Shown here: positions 12,901 through 24,010 of the stretch, one piece after another | Layout of the letters: each line of letters starts with the position of its first letter | Numbering within the stretch: position 1 is the stretch's first letter | Source: Gibbula magus | Taxonomy: Eukaryota > Mollusca > Gastropoda > Trochida > Trochidae | NCBI GenBank assembly: GCA_936450465.1 | Contig: OW388292.1 | Location: forward strand, 26,314,622 to 26,378,621 | Direction of reading: 5' to 3' | Length of the DNA stretch: 64,000 nt | The notes under the pieces: model-generated | The model's database searches: none | The model's input: only the letters and a program-made list of their open reading frames with translations | Told to the model about the DNA's origin: nothing | Position numbers and translations under genes: made by a program

Positions 12901-15162
12901 TTCAGTCCGGCATCACCGTTCGTTCGTTACTGAAAGATTGCAGGATGCCGCGGTTCCGTGATTAGCGGTTCGCCCACGGCGACTGGTGCCGTGTTTGCTT
13001 ATGGCAGCGGCCTTGTCTTCCTCAGCTTGCCGACGAGCACACGTTATGGCTAACGCCTTGTATATTATGTGTAATATTTACATCGGCACTTATTCCTAAA
13101 TTAAACCTAATGCGAGTCTTGCAGGAGAAATTGCCCTTTGCTCTCCTGTTTAACCATTTGGCTCTTATAGTAATTGTAATACATATCGCAACAGTGAAGA
13201 TGTTACACTATTTAAGAGGGTTTACAGTCGCCTGACTCAGACTTTTATTAGCCTGTTCATTTAGTTCCGTCTTCAAGTTTCCATAGGAACCGAACAATAT
13301 ATTTAACTTACGATTTTTGCTTAATGTGTGTTTTATTAAAGCAAAAAGTTTTCTTTTCACTAATTGCAATTAGTGTTTCCCTGGAAATTTCGTGATTACT
13401 CTTTTAAAGTCTTTATATTTGTCTATTTTCGTATTTTGTTTCAATCAATCTTCGGCTATAATTTGGACATAATGTGAAATTAGCAAAAAGAATGTCGTAC
13501 GTAGATTCAAAACTATTATACGTCTAAATGGTAAAAGCGCATTAATGCAAAGACAAATTAAAAATCTTTCGAGTATGATAACATGGATTGGAAAGTTTAA
13601 AGAATATTATTATTCGGGAATATGGTAAACCATACTGATTCACAAATTAACATTACTCAAATATTGGTATTATGTTTCTGAACATCAATCCACTTTCACC
13701 ATTGTTTAACACTTTCGATAAATCTATAACGTTCATTTTGTATTTATCCTGTTAGAGTTTTCTTTATGATTTGATCGTTAACAACCCTGAATAGTAAGAA
13801 ACATTCCCTCGTATTTTACCCTCTAAGTTTAATGACCTATCCCCTTGATGTAATAACCTACCCTCTTATTTTACCTCTTATTTTAGTAACCTACCCTCTT
13901 ATTTTAGTAACCTACCCTTTATTGTGAAACCGTCTTTCCCCTTACGCTAAAACTGCCCTATCACAACTAACTTCAGAAGTATGTATGTAGAACATAAATG
14001 TACCACTGAGCTGCCTCTGCACTGACTTGACCTCGGTCTGGTTGCAGGCATCCGTTATGCAGCCTTCAGTTAACCCGTCTCCTCAATCCACGCAGACCCA
14101 GGTGACGTCACAGTCCAGCACCCCCAACAACCAATCACAGGCCGCCCCAATCGACCGGCACGTCCCTGCCAGCAATGACTTCCTGCGGCACCAGCCCCCG
14201 CCTCCAGCCTTCAGAGCGCCGCCCGAGTTCCACCCGCCGTTTTTCACCAACGGAAACGGCCTGTTTCGTCCCGGATTTCCAGCGGGTTATCAACATCCGG
14301 CCCACCATCACCCACCAGTCCTTCAACACTCTCTTCAGACTAACGCCGTGCAAAATGGCGAATTCGGTAAGTAAACAAGACGATATGTCTTGTTATGCCT
14401 GAACAAATGAAGAATATTTCTCTCCAAATGCCATTTTAAAACGTTTTAAAATATCGAGTGAGCTTGAAGAAGAAATATGTTCAAAACGTCTTTGTTTTTT
14501 ACAACGTAATATTTGTATCATTCCTTAAACAAAAGTGTCCGATCAATGCTATACAGACGATAGAAACCATCTTTAAAGTGTTAGTGGATTGCCTTGGTGT
14601 CAATCTCTATACAAAGTGAATATTATGTTGAATGTAAAGACGTTACGGTCGCATGTAAATCATTATACTAAAACAACACATTGTAAATCGATTATGTTTA
14701 TCAGAATCTATAATGTCAATATAACAACACTTATGGCATCGTGTTTTCATGATAACATGATACCCATTTACACAAACCGAACATAACATTCAAAAGCTGT
14801 CATACTTTAAAGTTATTTCGGGTATTATGCCTCCCTCTGTGTGTCGTACTAAGTCTATAAACCCTAACCTCCTACTTCTCTCTCTGAATCATCGTTAGCT
14901 TACGTTCTCAGTTAGCATGCACTGGTGATAGTCAATGACTCCATTTCCCTGGGGTCCTTGTGATTGCGTCTTTGAACTCTGAATCTTCATTGGGATTTCA
15001 GGGCCTACAGATCTGAGCATGAAGAAACAGAACTCTAAGAACCAACTGAGCACGACTGAGATTGCTACCATCAAACAGTTGATAGCGGGATACAGAGAGT
15101 CTGCCGCCTTCTTGTATCGCTCGGCGGACGAACTGGAACAACTACTCTTGCAGCAGAACTAG
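3885..15162 (+). CDS. NOL4: NOL4/NOL4L-like nuclear protein (7 coding exons)
   Basis: The family is the NOL4 (nucleolar protein 4) / NOL4L family of animal nuclear proteins, whose biochemical role is poorly known. Seven exons (88, 173, 144, 204, 120, 319 and 161 nt) join without a frame break into 402 residues plus stop, all with GT donors and AG acceptors. Visible parts: basic RKRR at 77-80 (probable NLS); a Glu/Asp-rich run at about 106-118; the most conserved block beginning [10 protein letters not shown] and [12 protein letters not shown], through the basic [24 protein letters not shown]; a low-complexity Pro/His/Gln/Ser linker at 244-349; and the C-terminal [12 protein letters not shown] block ending in LLLQQN. 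PTDLS at 351-355 matches the PxDLS motif bound by CtBP corepressors. The N-terminal domain of vertebrate NOL4 is absent, so this resembles a short isoform, or the remaining exons are upstream. NOL4 and NOL4L cannot be told apart with certainty. Confidence 0.92.
4403..4575 (+). CDS. NOL4-like exon 2 (acidic/basic linker with NLS)
   Basis: Acceptor TTTTGTTACAG and donor GAT|GTAAGT. It encodes residues 30-87: a polar, acidic stretch, then a basic ERKRRAS run that looks like a nuclear localisation signal. It enters with two bases of a split codon and leaves in phase 0, matching the next exon. Sequence conservation in this part of the family is low, so the call rests on splice sites and phase. Confidence 0.65.
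5930..6215. repeat. 21-bp minisatellite, degenerate
   Basis: Repeats close to GACATGAACGTCGATATCGA plus one base, about 13 imperfect copies. Because 21 is a multiple of three it leaves a 97-residue open frame full of Asp-Met-Asn-Val-Asp, which is an artefact of the repeat. Confidence 0.75.
8889..9066. repeat. Imperfect tandem duplication, about 103-bp spacing
   Basis: GTGTTAACATAAATAA occurs at 8889 and again near 8992, each followed by a similar run (TATCTTGTTRTATTGTRA, then TGATATAGCGATAT or its variant, then TTTGATT). Two diverged copies. Confidence 0.7.
9785..10035. repeat. Degenerate repeat with clustered TGACGT/AAGACGTT
   Basis: Runs such as GATGACGTT, CAAGACGTTGACT, GTGTGACGTGC, CAAGACGTTAA, GATGACGCTGTTT and GATGACGTTTT recur every 40-60 bp, ending about 55 bp before the acceptor of the next exon. 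TGACGT is the core of CREB/ATF sites, but a decayed tandem repeat explains the pattern equally well. Confidence 0.45.
10093..10236 (+). CDS. NOL4-like exon 3 (acidic, ends PERLKAFN)
   Basis: Acceptor CTTGTGTTGCAG, donor AAC|GTGAGT, 48 codons, phase 0 on both sides. It encodes an Asp/Glu-rich run ([13 protein letters not shown]), then [10 protein letters not shown], which is the conserved lead-in to the family's [12 protein letters not shown] block. The acidic run followed by ERLKAFN matches the same region of vertebrate NOL4 and NOL4L. Confidence 0.92.
11803..12006 (+). CDS. NOL4-like exon 4 (conserved core domain)
   Basis: Acceptor GCTTTCTTTCAG, donor CCG|GTAAGA, 68 codons, phase 0. It encodes the most conserved block of the NOL4 family, from [12 protein letters not shown] and [12 protein letters not shown] through CDRQFPEF and [16 protein letters not shown]. 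The Met at the start of the exon is internal to the protein: the preceding exon supplies the conserved KAFN. Confidence 0.96.
12392..12511 (+). CDS. NOL4-like exon 5
   Basis: Acceptor TTGATTTTCAG, donor CCT|GTAAGT, 40 codons, phase 0. It encodes [23 protein letters not shown] and [10 protein letters not shown], matching the family's [10 protein letters not shown]...ACESE...AKRMRLE region. Confidence 0.94.
12512..14047 (+). other. NOL4-like intron 5
   Basis: Non-coding. About 12,720-13,080 is clearly G+C-richer than the rest and lacks a usable open frame, so it may be conserved non-coding DNA. Near 13,845-13,920 an approximately 21-bp unit (CCTACCCTCTTATTTTAGTA) is repeated about three times. 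Confidence 0.5.
14048..14366 (+). CDS. NOL4-like exon 6 (Pro/Gln/His-rich linker)
   Basis: Acceptor CTGGTTGCAG, donor TTCG|GTAAGT, 106 codons plus one base (phase 1). Low-complexity content: Ser/Gln/Thr-rich, then [17 protein letters not shown], then HPAHHHPP. This variable linker sits where vertebrate NOL4L has a Ser/Tyr/Pro-rich linker. The exon is bounded by coding exons on both sides with matching phases. Confidence 0.88.
15002..15162 (+). CDS. NOL4-like terminal coding exon
   Basis: Acceptor ATTGGGATTTCAG; two bases complete a Gly, then [49 protein letters not shown] and a TAG stop. This is the conserved C-terminus of the NOL4 family. PTDLS fits the CtBP-binding PxDLS consensus. Confidence 0.96.
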
Positions 15163-15228
15163 GATGGAACTCGAGAGGGATTGATATCATTATATCTTAC
15201 AGTCTTCAAGCTTGGAATGGGGCAGACG

Positions 15229-15322
15229 AGGACGTCCGGAATAATCCGAACGATGTCCGATCTATTCCGAATGTCGTCCGATCTATTCCGATTTTCGTCC
15301 GATTTATTCCGAATGATGTTAT
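15229..15322. repeat. 21-bp tandem repeat in 3' UTR
   Basis: About four copies of a unit containing GTCCGATCTATTCCGA. They lie some 70 bp after the stop codon. Confidence 0.85.
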
Positions 15323-17566
15323 GGAAAGTGAGGATATTTGCCAACCTGTGCATAACGGGATTGAACTATTTGCAGATTTTATCTAAATGTTGTGATTCAA
15401 GCTTGAATGTTACAAGACCTGTTGGACTGTTGAAGCAGGTGATGTTTACTGCCGCTGTGTGGCGCCTTACACAGACTCGTTTTGGAGGCCGAAGGTTGTT
15501 ATTTATTGCGAACTTTTTGGAGATGTTGGCAAAACTACACTGCCTATAAGTTTGAGTCCATGATTTCTGATGTCTTGTGATTAAATGCAAATGACCGACA
15601 TCTCAGGAACTGATGCTCGCATAAACGTCATGCGTGCCAAATGACTATCAACAAGTATTTCATGGTCAAACAAACACTTATTTAACTTACATAAGAAGAT
15701 CTACATTACGTGAGGTAATATAGTAAAGGATTGTTCGATGAAAGTGTGAAATCATTCCATAGCAGCAGATTCTTCTTGGGAAACAGCCGCCATTTTGAAA
15801 AAAAACGAGATGTTGTCATCTCAACATTATTTGGTTGTATCACGTGACTCTTTCGATGAATCTCATCTTTTTGCCTTGTGCTTGGTTGTATGGATATATT
15901 TTTCTAGTCAACTATCTCTTCATATATATATTTCATATATTTTTCATATTGAATAACTTTCAGTGAACTCTCGCCTAGTCAGACTGTTTGTATGCAGGGA
16001 CACTTTGTGAATGTTAAAGAGATATTTTCATTCGTCAACTCTGGTCGTTGTGCAAATCTTATCCAAGATTCTATATCCGGGTTAGAGACACTAGCAGGTT
16101 TCATATTTACATTTTCACTGCACGATTTGCACGAGCTTCTAGTGGTCATCAAGTGCCATGGTGGTTTTGTAGGTAATGTTGAACGTCGTCAGTATGATAT
16201 CCGATAGATATTTATATTCATCTGTACATAATGTTTTGTGAAGGGGTTGTATCAAAGGTCATTAATCCTAATTTTACTCTTTAACGAGTTTCTGTTGTTA
16301 AATATGGCAGAACAATTTGTGACGTCATAACTGATGACTTTGTCTTTGCGAAAAAAAAAAGATTTAATAACGTTTGAGACAACCCCTAAGAGTAACGCGT
16401 GTCCTGTGCACACGTTAACGGTTTAAGTGCAATTTTCTCCATGAATATAAGATATTGTCAAGATTTATATACATATATATATAAATATATATTAAAACTT
16501 TCTACCTTCGTACCTCACTTGGTAAATCTACATTCAGTTATATGTAGGGAGCGTTTCCTTTCTTTGTTTGATCTGACAAGAATTCCAGCCATTGGTATTT
16601 ATTTATTCTTTAATTTATTTATTTATGTATTTATTTATTTATCTCAATGTTAATCTATGTTGGCATGCCTTATTTGTGGTATTGGTACAGTCATTATTGG
16701 CATTGTCAAAATGACGAACAGATTGTATCTGTTACGTAATATGATTGTTGGGTTGTTTAAAAAGACGGAGCTAATTAAGGTCAACGGAACTATGTGATTA
16801 TTTTTCTTTTATTATTTTTTTGTAAGAAAACGGTGCTAATCATTCGCATATTCATTACCTTGAAACAGAAGTTAAGATTTTTCTTTGTAATACTGAAATA
16901 TATTGTAACTTTCATTTCAGTACATTCTCTTATTCAATTAAAATGATCCTGATTCTTTTTAACGAAAGGCCTTAAATTATGTGTACGAACTTGTGTACTA
17001 GTGTAGTGATAAAATATGGTTTTGATTTTTCAAGAATAATCTTTTGAACAGGATTTCAAATGGTGCAGCTAAACTCATATTTTTGTACAAAACTCAAATT
17101 TGATATGTAACTGATAATAGTTTATTTATTTCTTTACACAGGAAAACATTTTCTTTCATGGTAAAACTTAGTGATTTTTCATACATATTCTTCAGTGTTT
17201 ACCGCAAATGTTGCAAGTGTAGATTGTGTGAATAGTCGTAATGTTTTTACAGTTATGGTTCGACTATTGATTTCAATTCAATGAGTTTCTGATTCCGATT
17301 TCGTATTATGTGCATTCCGTATTTAAACTTCCCACATAACACATGCATTCCCGACTTTTGGTTTACAGCATAACATTATGTTACATACTGAAAACAGCAA
17401 TTTCAGTATTAGCACTATTTATAACACGATTTATTTGTTGTTTTAGTTTGTTTATTACGTTGAGATTTCACTCTTTTGTGCAATATTGTCGCCCGTATGA
17501 GGCTATTTAGCGACCACGGGCTTAATGTATTCATAATATCTGTAATTGTTATACTATTTAAATATG

Positions 17567-17572
17567 AATAAA
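17567..17572 (+). terminator. AATAAA poly(A) signal candidate
   Basis: Canonical hexamer in the same orientation as the NOL4-like gene, about 2.4 kb after its stop, followed by TTAACATTTTACAG. It may mark the 3' end of the transcript. Confidence 0.45.
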
Positions 17573-17839
17573 GTTAACATTTTACAGAGGCAATTATGTC
17601 CTGTTCTGATTCAAGCAGTGATCGTCACATATTACATGGTGTCTATGTAGAGAGGTACTTGAATGAAGAAAGTTACTTACGTTCTGTGTCCCATTAAAAC
17701 ATTCAAGGGGTATTGGCAAATGGCTTCAGAGACAAACAGAACAAGATTGCTCTGAGAGCACACAAAAACCGGGTTCCTTATCCTCCAAATAAGCATTTTA
17801 AATGTAAGGGTAATTTTATGACCTATTGAAAATGAATAA

Positions 17840-18150
17840 GCATGTCATATATCGAAGGCCTATCACCAATCAATAACAAAATTATGGCCATGGTTAAGTT
17901 TCTCACAAAATGGATCCTACATCAACATCAAGATCACAAGGTTATAACCTCAGTGTGTGGCATTGGAAAAATAACTTTTTTAAATGCTGACAAATTAAAA
18001 GTTACTGCCAGTCTGAAATGCGTATCACCGATGTATATCAAAAGCATGTGTGAATTTTCAGAACGATTTGTCCAAAACTGTGGGAGGAGTTGATTTCAGA
18101 ACACAAGTACCGTTTGCCGGAAGGACGGACGAACAGAAATTGAGAATATC
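17840..18150. repeat. Dispersed repeat with GGACGGACG tail
   Basis: Contains GGGAGGAGTTGATTTC followed by CACAAGTACCGTTTGCC and GGAAGGACGGACGAACAG. CGGA-rich tails after such sequences are typical of a dispersed repeat group in molluscan genomes (general knowledge). The open frames here do not resemble a protein. Confidence 0.5.
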
Positions 18151-18679
18151 ACTCCATTTATTGATTTCATTACACCACGAAATTTTACTTTCTGATTCGC
18201 ATATGTATGTCCCTTGGTGCACTGATGTATCCGGTTTGAAACAAGCGGTAACACAATGAAGTTGTCCGACAACTAGAACGACAACTAGAAGCACATCATT
18301 GCAGATATGTCTGAAGTAGTATTTAAATCGTTCCCTAGTAGTCCAGTCATTCTGGCTCAAATTTTGACCAACCCTTAACAAATTGCGATGAAAGCAGTTA
18401 TTGTTTGTGTGTTTAAATCTTTGACACTTACTGATCAATTTCACAAAATTATGATATAGAAATATAGTTAACTATAGTATTATGATTGTATGAAATTTGG
18501 GTATGTGTTTTGCTCTTATTTTAGGAAAGGAAATTATTTTGCTTAAAAATAAAACTTCTCATATCTGTCTCAAAAGAAACATAACAATGCTCGCGAGCTA
18601 TCGTGGCGTGTCAAATCTAACGTGAGAACATGTGTGGCAAAACTATCTTAATTCTGTCAAACACAATCAAACAAGAAAA

Positions 18680-19575
18680 AAGTGAGCATGGCTCACATAC
18701 CCCCGCCATCCGCTATCCGTCTATTGAGAATTATAGATGTGAAGGTTACTATGTTTAAAAAAACAGCTTCAAGCATCATAATATTGTCCAAAATAATTTT
18801 AGGAACTGGCTTTGTTATTACAAAATTTCATTCACCCAGATGTAATATTTTTCAGGTAATTTAATTTACTGGACTGTGAACTCGATGAAGAATATCATCT
18901 GGACTACCTAAATGTAAAATTTCATTCACCTAGATGTAATAGTTGCTGAGAAAACTTGTCACAATTGGAGAAACATAGCTCTTTTGGTACAAAGTTCAAT
19001 TTCGGATTCAAGGGCCATTACTCCGTAAAAAATAATATTTCGGAACTGGTTTTCGAACTCGATGAAGAGTATCATCTGGACTACCTCCATATTAAATTTC
19101 ATTCATCTAGATGTAATAGTTTCAGAGAAAACTTTTCCCCATTGGAGCATCAGAGTTCTTTTGGTACTAAGTTCAATTTCGGATTCAAGGGGCATAACTC
19201 CTTAAAAAAATAATATTTCGGAACTGGTTTTCGAACTCGATAAAGAGTATGATCATACTCACAACCAAAATTTCATTCACCTAGGTTGAACAGTATCCGA
19301 GAAAACTTGTCCCCATTGAACACAATAAAACTAAGTCCAAAAAGTGACGTTTCCATGGAAACGACAACAAATTTAAATCTCAGAAAATTGAAATTGTCTG
19401 TGCGCGATCAGAAGAACATGGTTAACAACTGTACAAAGTTTTGTTGATGTACCTTTGACGGTTTTTGAAAAAATTGACCGGACGGAAGGACGGACGGAAG
19501 GACGGACGGACGGAAGGACGGACGGAATGACCGCTATATACCCCCCGCTTACTTCGTAGCGGGGATATAATAAAA
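18680..19575. repeat. 176-bp tandem repeat ending in CGGA array
   Basis: Units marked by GAACTCGATGAAGA and GTATCATCTGGACTACC, near 18,880, 19,057 and 19,232, with ATTTCATTCACCTAGATGTAA between. After the last unit comes an array of ACGGACGGAAGG (19,477-19,525), then CCCCCCGCTTACTTCGTAGC and GGGGATATAATA. The same CGGA tail style occurs in the neighbouring repeat at 17.8-18.2 kb. Confidence 0.7.
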
Positions 19576-20169
19576 ACACGGATGTTATTGGGAAGAGAAA
19601 TTTATCCTACCAACAATCATATCCTTAGAAAATGAAAATACAAACTGATTTATCTCAATTTGCATGTAAACAAATCCACAAATAATGTTGACGTCCATCT
19701 TGTTTACGTTGACGCTGTGTACGGCAGCTTGAAAGAGTCTATATCAATTGCCATCATTATATATTACCGCTTAATGTTGTTAACATAATGTTACTTCTTT
19801 GACTTTAATCCGAGGACATAACGTTGCTATCATAAGTAAGCTAATTAGTTCCTTGGTACTGTTAAGGTTTCCAACGTAAACTAGTTTCGAACACTATGCA
19901 TCAGTCGTATGTTTCACTCGTGGATTAAGATATTTTACACGTTTGTTTGTATCTTTCCTTAGCCCCTGGTTAGATGGCATTATTGGACAAGTTGAACATG
20001 TTGGCTACAAGTGTCTTAGACTTCCTCACATTTAATCAAGTTTTGCCATTCATCATGTACGCTTTCGCGCATAATAATTTAGTACATAGAAACATACAAC
20101 ATCTTCATCTGTTGGAGGGGAACATAATCCCTTTAAACACAAAAGTCACGCTAAAAATAAATCTATTTA

Positions 20170-20560
20170 TAATGGCATGGGCCGTCCTCCGGCATCCGTC
20201 CGTCGTCCGTCGCCCGTAAAATGTTCATATTTACGATTTTCCGCAAAACCCTCTGTACCCCTGAAACAGAAACGTGTGGGGTAAGGTACCTGGAACCTTA
20301 TTCATTTGGCCCTAAACAAAAAGAATGTTTTCCCCGAACCCATTGACATTGGAAGCTGACATTTTTCAGAATATCACCTCTGTTACATGGAGACTAAAGT
20401 TTGTTCATTTGATTTTGATCCCAACCCCTCTGAAATATTGGCATGGCAGTGTTTGGCACCACAATCAAGAGAAATATAGTTTATTCCTTCTCCTTCAGTG
20501 GTCAGGCATCCCTTTCACAGTCATTGTGAATTGCAAACTAGGGCCATAGAGCTTTTGGTT
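20170..20560. repeat. CCGTCCGTCGTCCG dispersed repeat copy 1
   Basis: Begins with a GGCATGG run and CATCCGTCCGTCGTCCGTCG, then AAAATGTTCATATTT. The copy at about 45.3 kb has the same order: GGCATGGCATGACATGG, a CCGT-rich run, then AAAATGTTCACATTTTAGAC. Confidence 0.55.
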
Positions 20561-22317
20561 GTGATTATCACATTTCAAGTTCATGTCTTCTCGTGTGACT
20601 GGTCTCCAAATGCCTACACCCCAACGTTCTTAAAGTGCTAGCAAAACAAACCAACACGTCAATAGTTTGTCTACTGTGATCCTATTACCTCAGCTACAAA
20701 TGAACTCTCCTAAGATGATAGCTAATATGCCTGTAGTGAGATAGTACTCGAAGCAATATTCAGTATCTTCCTGTTTATTTAGCTTTTTTTCACATCGTGC
20801 CTTATGCATTATATACATCAAATCATACACCGAATCCATCATATATATTCATTACATATCCTTCGTAAAATTTGATCACTATTTTATATTAAACTAAAGT
20901 TTAATGTGGGTAGAAGCTTCCATTATATGGCCTATAACCACTAAACAGAGTCCTATTTTGATTAAAGTAAATTGTCATAACTACCACGAATTGTTTCTGT
21001 AGCCACCTTGGAATGTAGGCACCTCAGGAACAAATCCCATTGTGTGAACTCTAATAGAGACAAAACTAGTACTTGTTACTTCTGCCGTAGAAAGAAAAGG
21101 TCTATAATGATTAAAATTTCTATTGACATACTACAATCAATGTTGATGATAAATTAAAATGCAAATGTGATGACTGGACGATGCCTTTGTATTTGAAATG
21201 TTAGACTTTTCCTTAACGACAATGACTCTATTTTTGAGTTCACAGGGTAGAGCAAAACTGACACAGTGCTGCTTGATAAGAAAGTAATTTGAGGAAGCTG
21301 ACACTGGGAAACAAAAAGCAACTGACTTACCAAGACGAATATACTCTTCAGCATTTCATGCTTCAAGTCAACTTTTAAATTTTCATTTTCAAAATGTTAG
21401 ACAAACTTTTTTAATGTTCTCGGTACGTACAACAACACTTTCAAACAATAATCTGAAATCTGTGTTTGGAAACGTGTTGAATATATATCATTGCCGTTGC
21501 GTTGGGCGTATCAATTTAAAATGGTAATGGTATAAACTGACAAGCAAAAGAACTTTTACTTTTCAACAAATTGAAAAACAAAATATTCTTGTTGGATAAA
21601 GTTGAATTTGAATGTCTTTGACAATCATTTATTTAGTTAAGAAGAATACAAAATTTCATTCATGAGGGTATCAAACTTTTTATTTATCTGCCTGTTCAAT
21701 TATATATTGGGGTGCTGAAATATTATTTTTAAATATGTTTAGGACATTTAAAGTTTGCCATTTAAGTGCAAATTCATAAAATATTGAACTTAGGTAGGTA
21801 AATGAAGGTAAATGAAAGATATACTATCGACATAATGCTCCTTCCGGGGTTTTAACGTGCTTTAGGACGTCACAGAACAGGCATAAACGTCCTTTTCACT
21901 TTCTTATCTCGCCATGTTCATGATACTTCAAACGAGAATCTCTTGTAGGTTGTTTATGAGATTCATTCACATTTGTTTACAAAGATTACAAAATTACTTT
22001 GACTTCTAGGTATATAACGCTACTTGTTTTCAGTCGTTGTTATTACGGGTTGATTAAAACATCTTCTATGTTCTATTGTTCGTCAGTTGAAGGAATAGGA
22101 ACAGGGCCACGTGACTTATTGACAACAAACTTATTTACTGCGTTTGGGTGTAGATACTAACATTGGTATCACTAATTTACCGGAACGCCGCTCTTTGCAT
22201 TTCTAGTGTATATGTTTTCGAAATTTAAAAACTATATTGGACTAAGAAGGCAGGTTTTGAAATGGAAATGTCAGTTATACGTGCCCATTGCTGCATTGCA
22301 AAGACAACGACGTTCCG

Positions 22318-22516
22318 GAAGACATACACACAGACACACAGACACACACACACACATACACATACACATACATACATACAAGCATATATATGAATACATA
22401 CTTGTTCTACGGTATCTAATATGATTTTTCAATGCATACATACATACAAACATACATACATACATACATACATACATACAAACATACATACATACATACA
22501 TACATACATACATAGT
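22318..22516. repeat. CA/CACAGA and CATA microsatellite cluster
   Basis: A (CA)n/(CACAGA)n tract at 22,325-22,380 grades into CATA units. A long (CATA)n array lies at 22,434-22,513. The two are separated by about 50 bp of unique DNA. Confidence 0.95.
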
Positions 22517-23429
22517 ATTACTCGTTCTACGGTTTCTAATAAATTTCCAACTCGTATAGGATTCACTTTATTCGGCTTAATGTACGGAATATAAAGAAAA
22601 GAGTGATTGATAAATGACCTTGTGTATGCATAATTGCGCCAATCCAATGTTTCAATCAGCGCGAACGCTCATCAATCTGGGGTTTCTCATACAATTATTG
22701 AGAAAGTAAATTTAATGATATATTTAATCCATTTGTGTGGGCGTTATAACTGCCTTTGTTCATTGTTCATATCAGAAAAATACAAATCAGTTTTGTTCAA
22801 AACTATAAAGCTGTAAAACAACCCTATCAAATACCGTGTCGTCTTTGTCTACGTGTAAATTTACAATGTACGTAATCCACAAGTTAACCTATGAAGCGAA
22901 TTGAAATATCAAACACGTTTTGCGTGAAGTAATACAAAAATGTATTATATAGTCACGTTTTCCAAATGATACAAATTAAAAACAAAATTGAAAAATGATT
23001 TCAATTTTTCAAAATTTATTCTCTTTTACATTATAATAAAATAAGTTTATATGAAGTAACTATTGTTTCATTAAAGAATTATCTGTACACAAAAATGTGT
23101 GAGGAAAATAAGTATTATGTCAGTAAGATCGTGTACATTATTGGAACGAATGCTTAAATTGAACGAAAATCAATTGGATGCGAGGACAACTAGGTGTGTT
23201 CAGTATACTGAACGTCATAAAGTTTGTACACCCAAAATGGTATTTTTGAATGCTTGAAGAATTGGTTGACCTATTAAGTGGCCACCAACCCTAGTCACAT
23301 ATGTCAAAACACACTCTTTGGATGGTGATAAATACATGTTCCACGCTCCCCGTACAAATTTAAAATATACGTGCTCGAAATCTACATGGCCAGAAGGGTG
23401 GTTTTAGGAAAAGTCTACAGATGAAAGCA

Positions 23430-24010
23430 ATCAAGCAATGCCTCAACAAACACCAATATCAATTCTGAATCAGATAGTCTGAATGGCCCTGACGAGCGTC
23501 ACAAATGGCGTTATTGCTCAGTAAGTTGGTGCAAGTAAAAAGACTGTCCAGAGAATAACGTCACTGCCGGACTAATGCAAGAGGTGGGCACATAACATGG
23601 CGTCTTGTTGAAGAGGGTGTTGTTGCCGATGGATGAGTTTCACATGTGGCTTGGAGCGGCAGTGATTACATCGAAAAAAATGAACTATAACTATAGTAAG
23701 TATTTTAAATCAAGTGTTGATGCCAGACATATGGCAACAATGGTCTCTTGCAAGATGACAACGCCTTCCCTAATAGTCCAACTACGTCTCGTTGCAAGCA
23801 GATGTTGACCGCCCTATGAAGATAACCCTAATATGGACCCCATAGTGAACATGTGGGACAAAATGGAGAGGGAGGTAACGAAAGAATATCTTCCTACAAC
23901 CTTGCAAGATTTGGACCAGGCTTTGATACGGGAAATGTGGCTCTTGTCCAGCTGATGTTAATAAATTGGTTGACAACACGCCAATGAGGATTATCATCCT
24001 TGTGCATGCA
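23430..24010 (+). pseudogene. Tc1/mariner-like transposase relic
   Basis: Decayed transposase. At 23,495-23,580 one frame reads GVIAQ-stop-VGASKKTVQRI, the helix-turn-helix signature of Tc1-like transposases. At 23,745-23,980 shifted frames read CKMTTPS, then VNMWDKMEREV, LPTTLQDLDQALIRE, matching the family's C-terminal block (usually PIEHVWDKMER...). Stop codons, frameshifts and the short distance between HTH and C-terminus, leaving little room for the catalytic core, show it is dead and internally deleted. No clear terminal inverted repeats were found. Such elements act by cut-and-paste transposition at TA sites; this copy cannot. Confidence 0.8.

Larger units (their letters stand above)
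15163..17590 (+). other. Probable 3' UTR of NOL4-like gene
   Basis: AT-rich DNA with no recognised coding frame from the stop codon to the first well-placed AATAAA near 17,567. It contains a 21-bp tandem repeat, many ATTTA runs and a TTTA-rich stretch near 16,590-16,640. The extent is inferred only from the poly(A) signal. Confidence 0.5.

Noticed and set aside
14135..14402. ORFs in other frames over NOL4-like exon 6
   Set aside because: Shadows of the G+C-rich, low-complexity coding exon.
22206..22647. ORFs rich in Cys/Met/Tyr/Val near 22.3-22.6 kb
   Set aside because: They translate the CA and CATA microsatellites.
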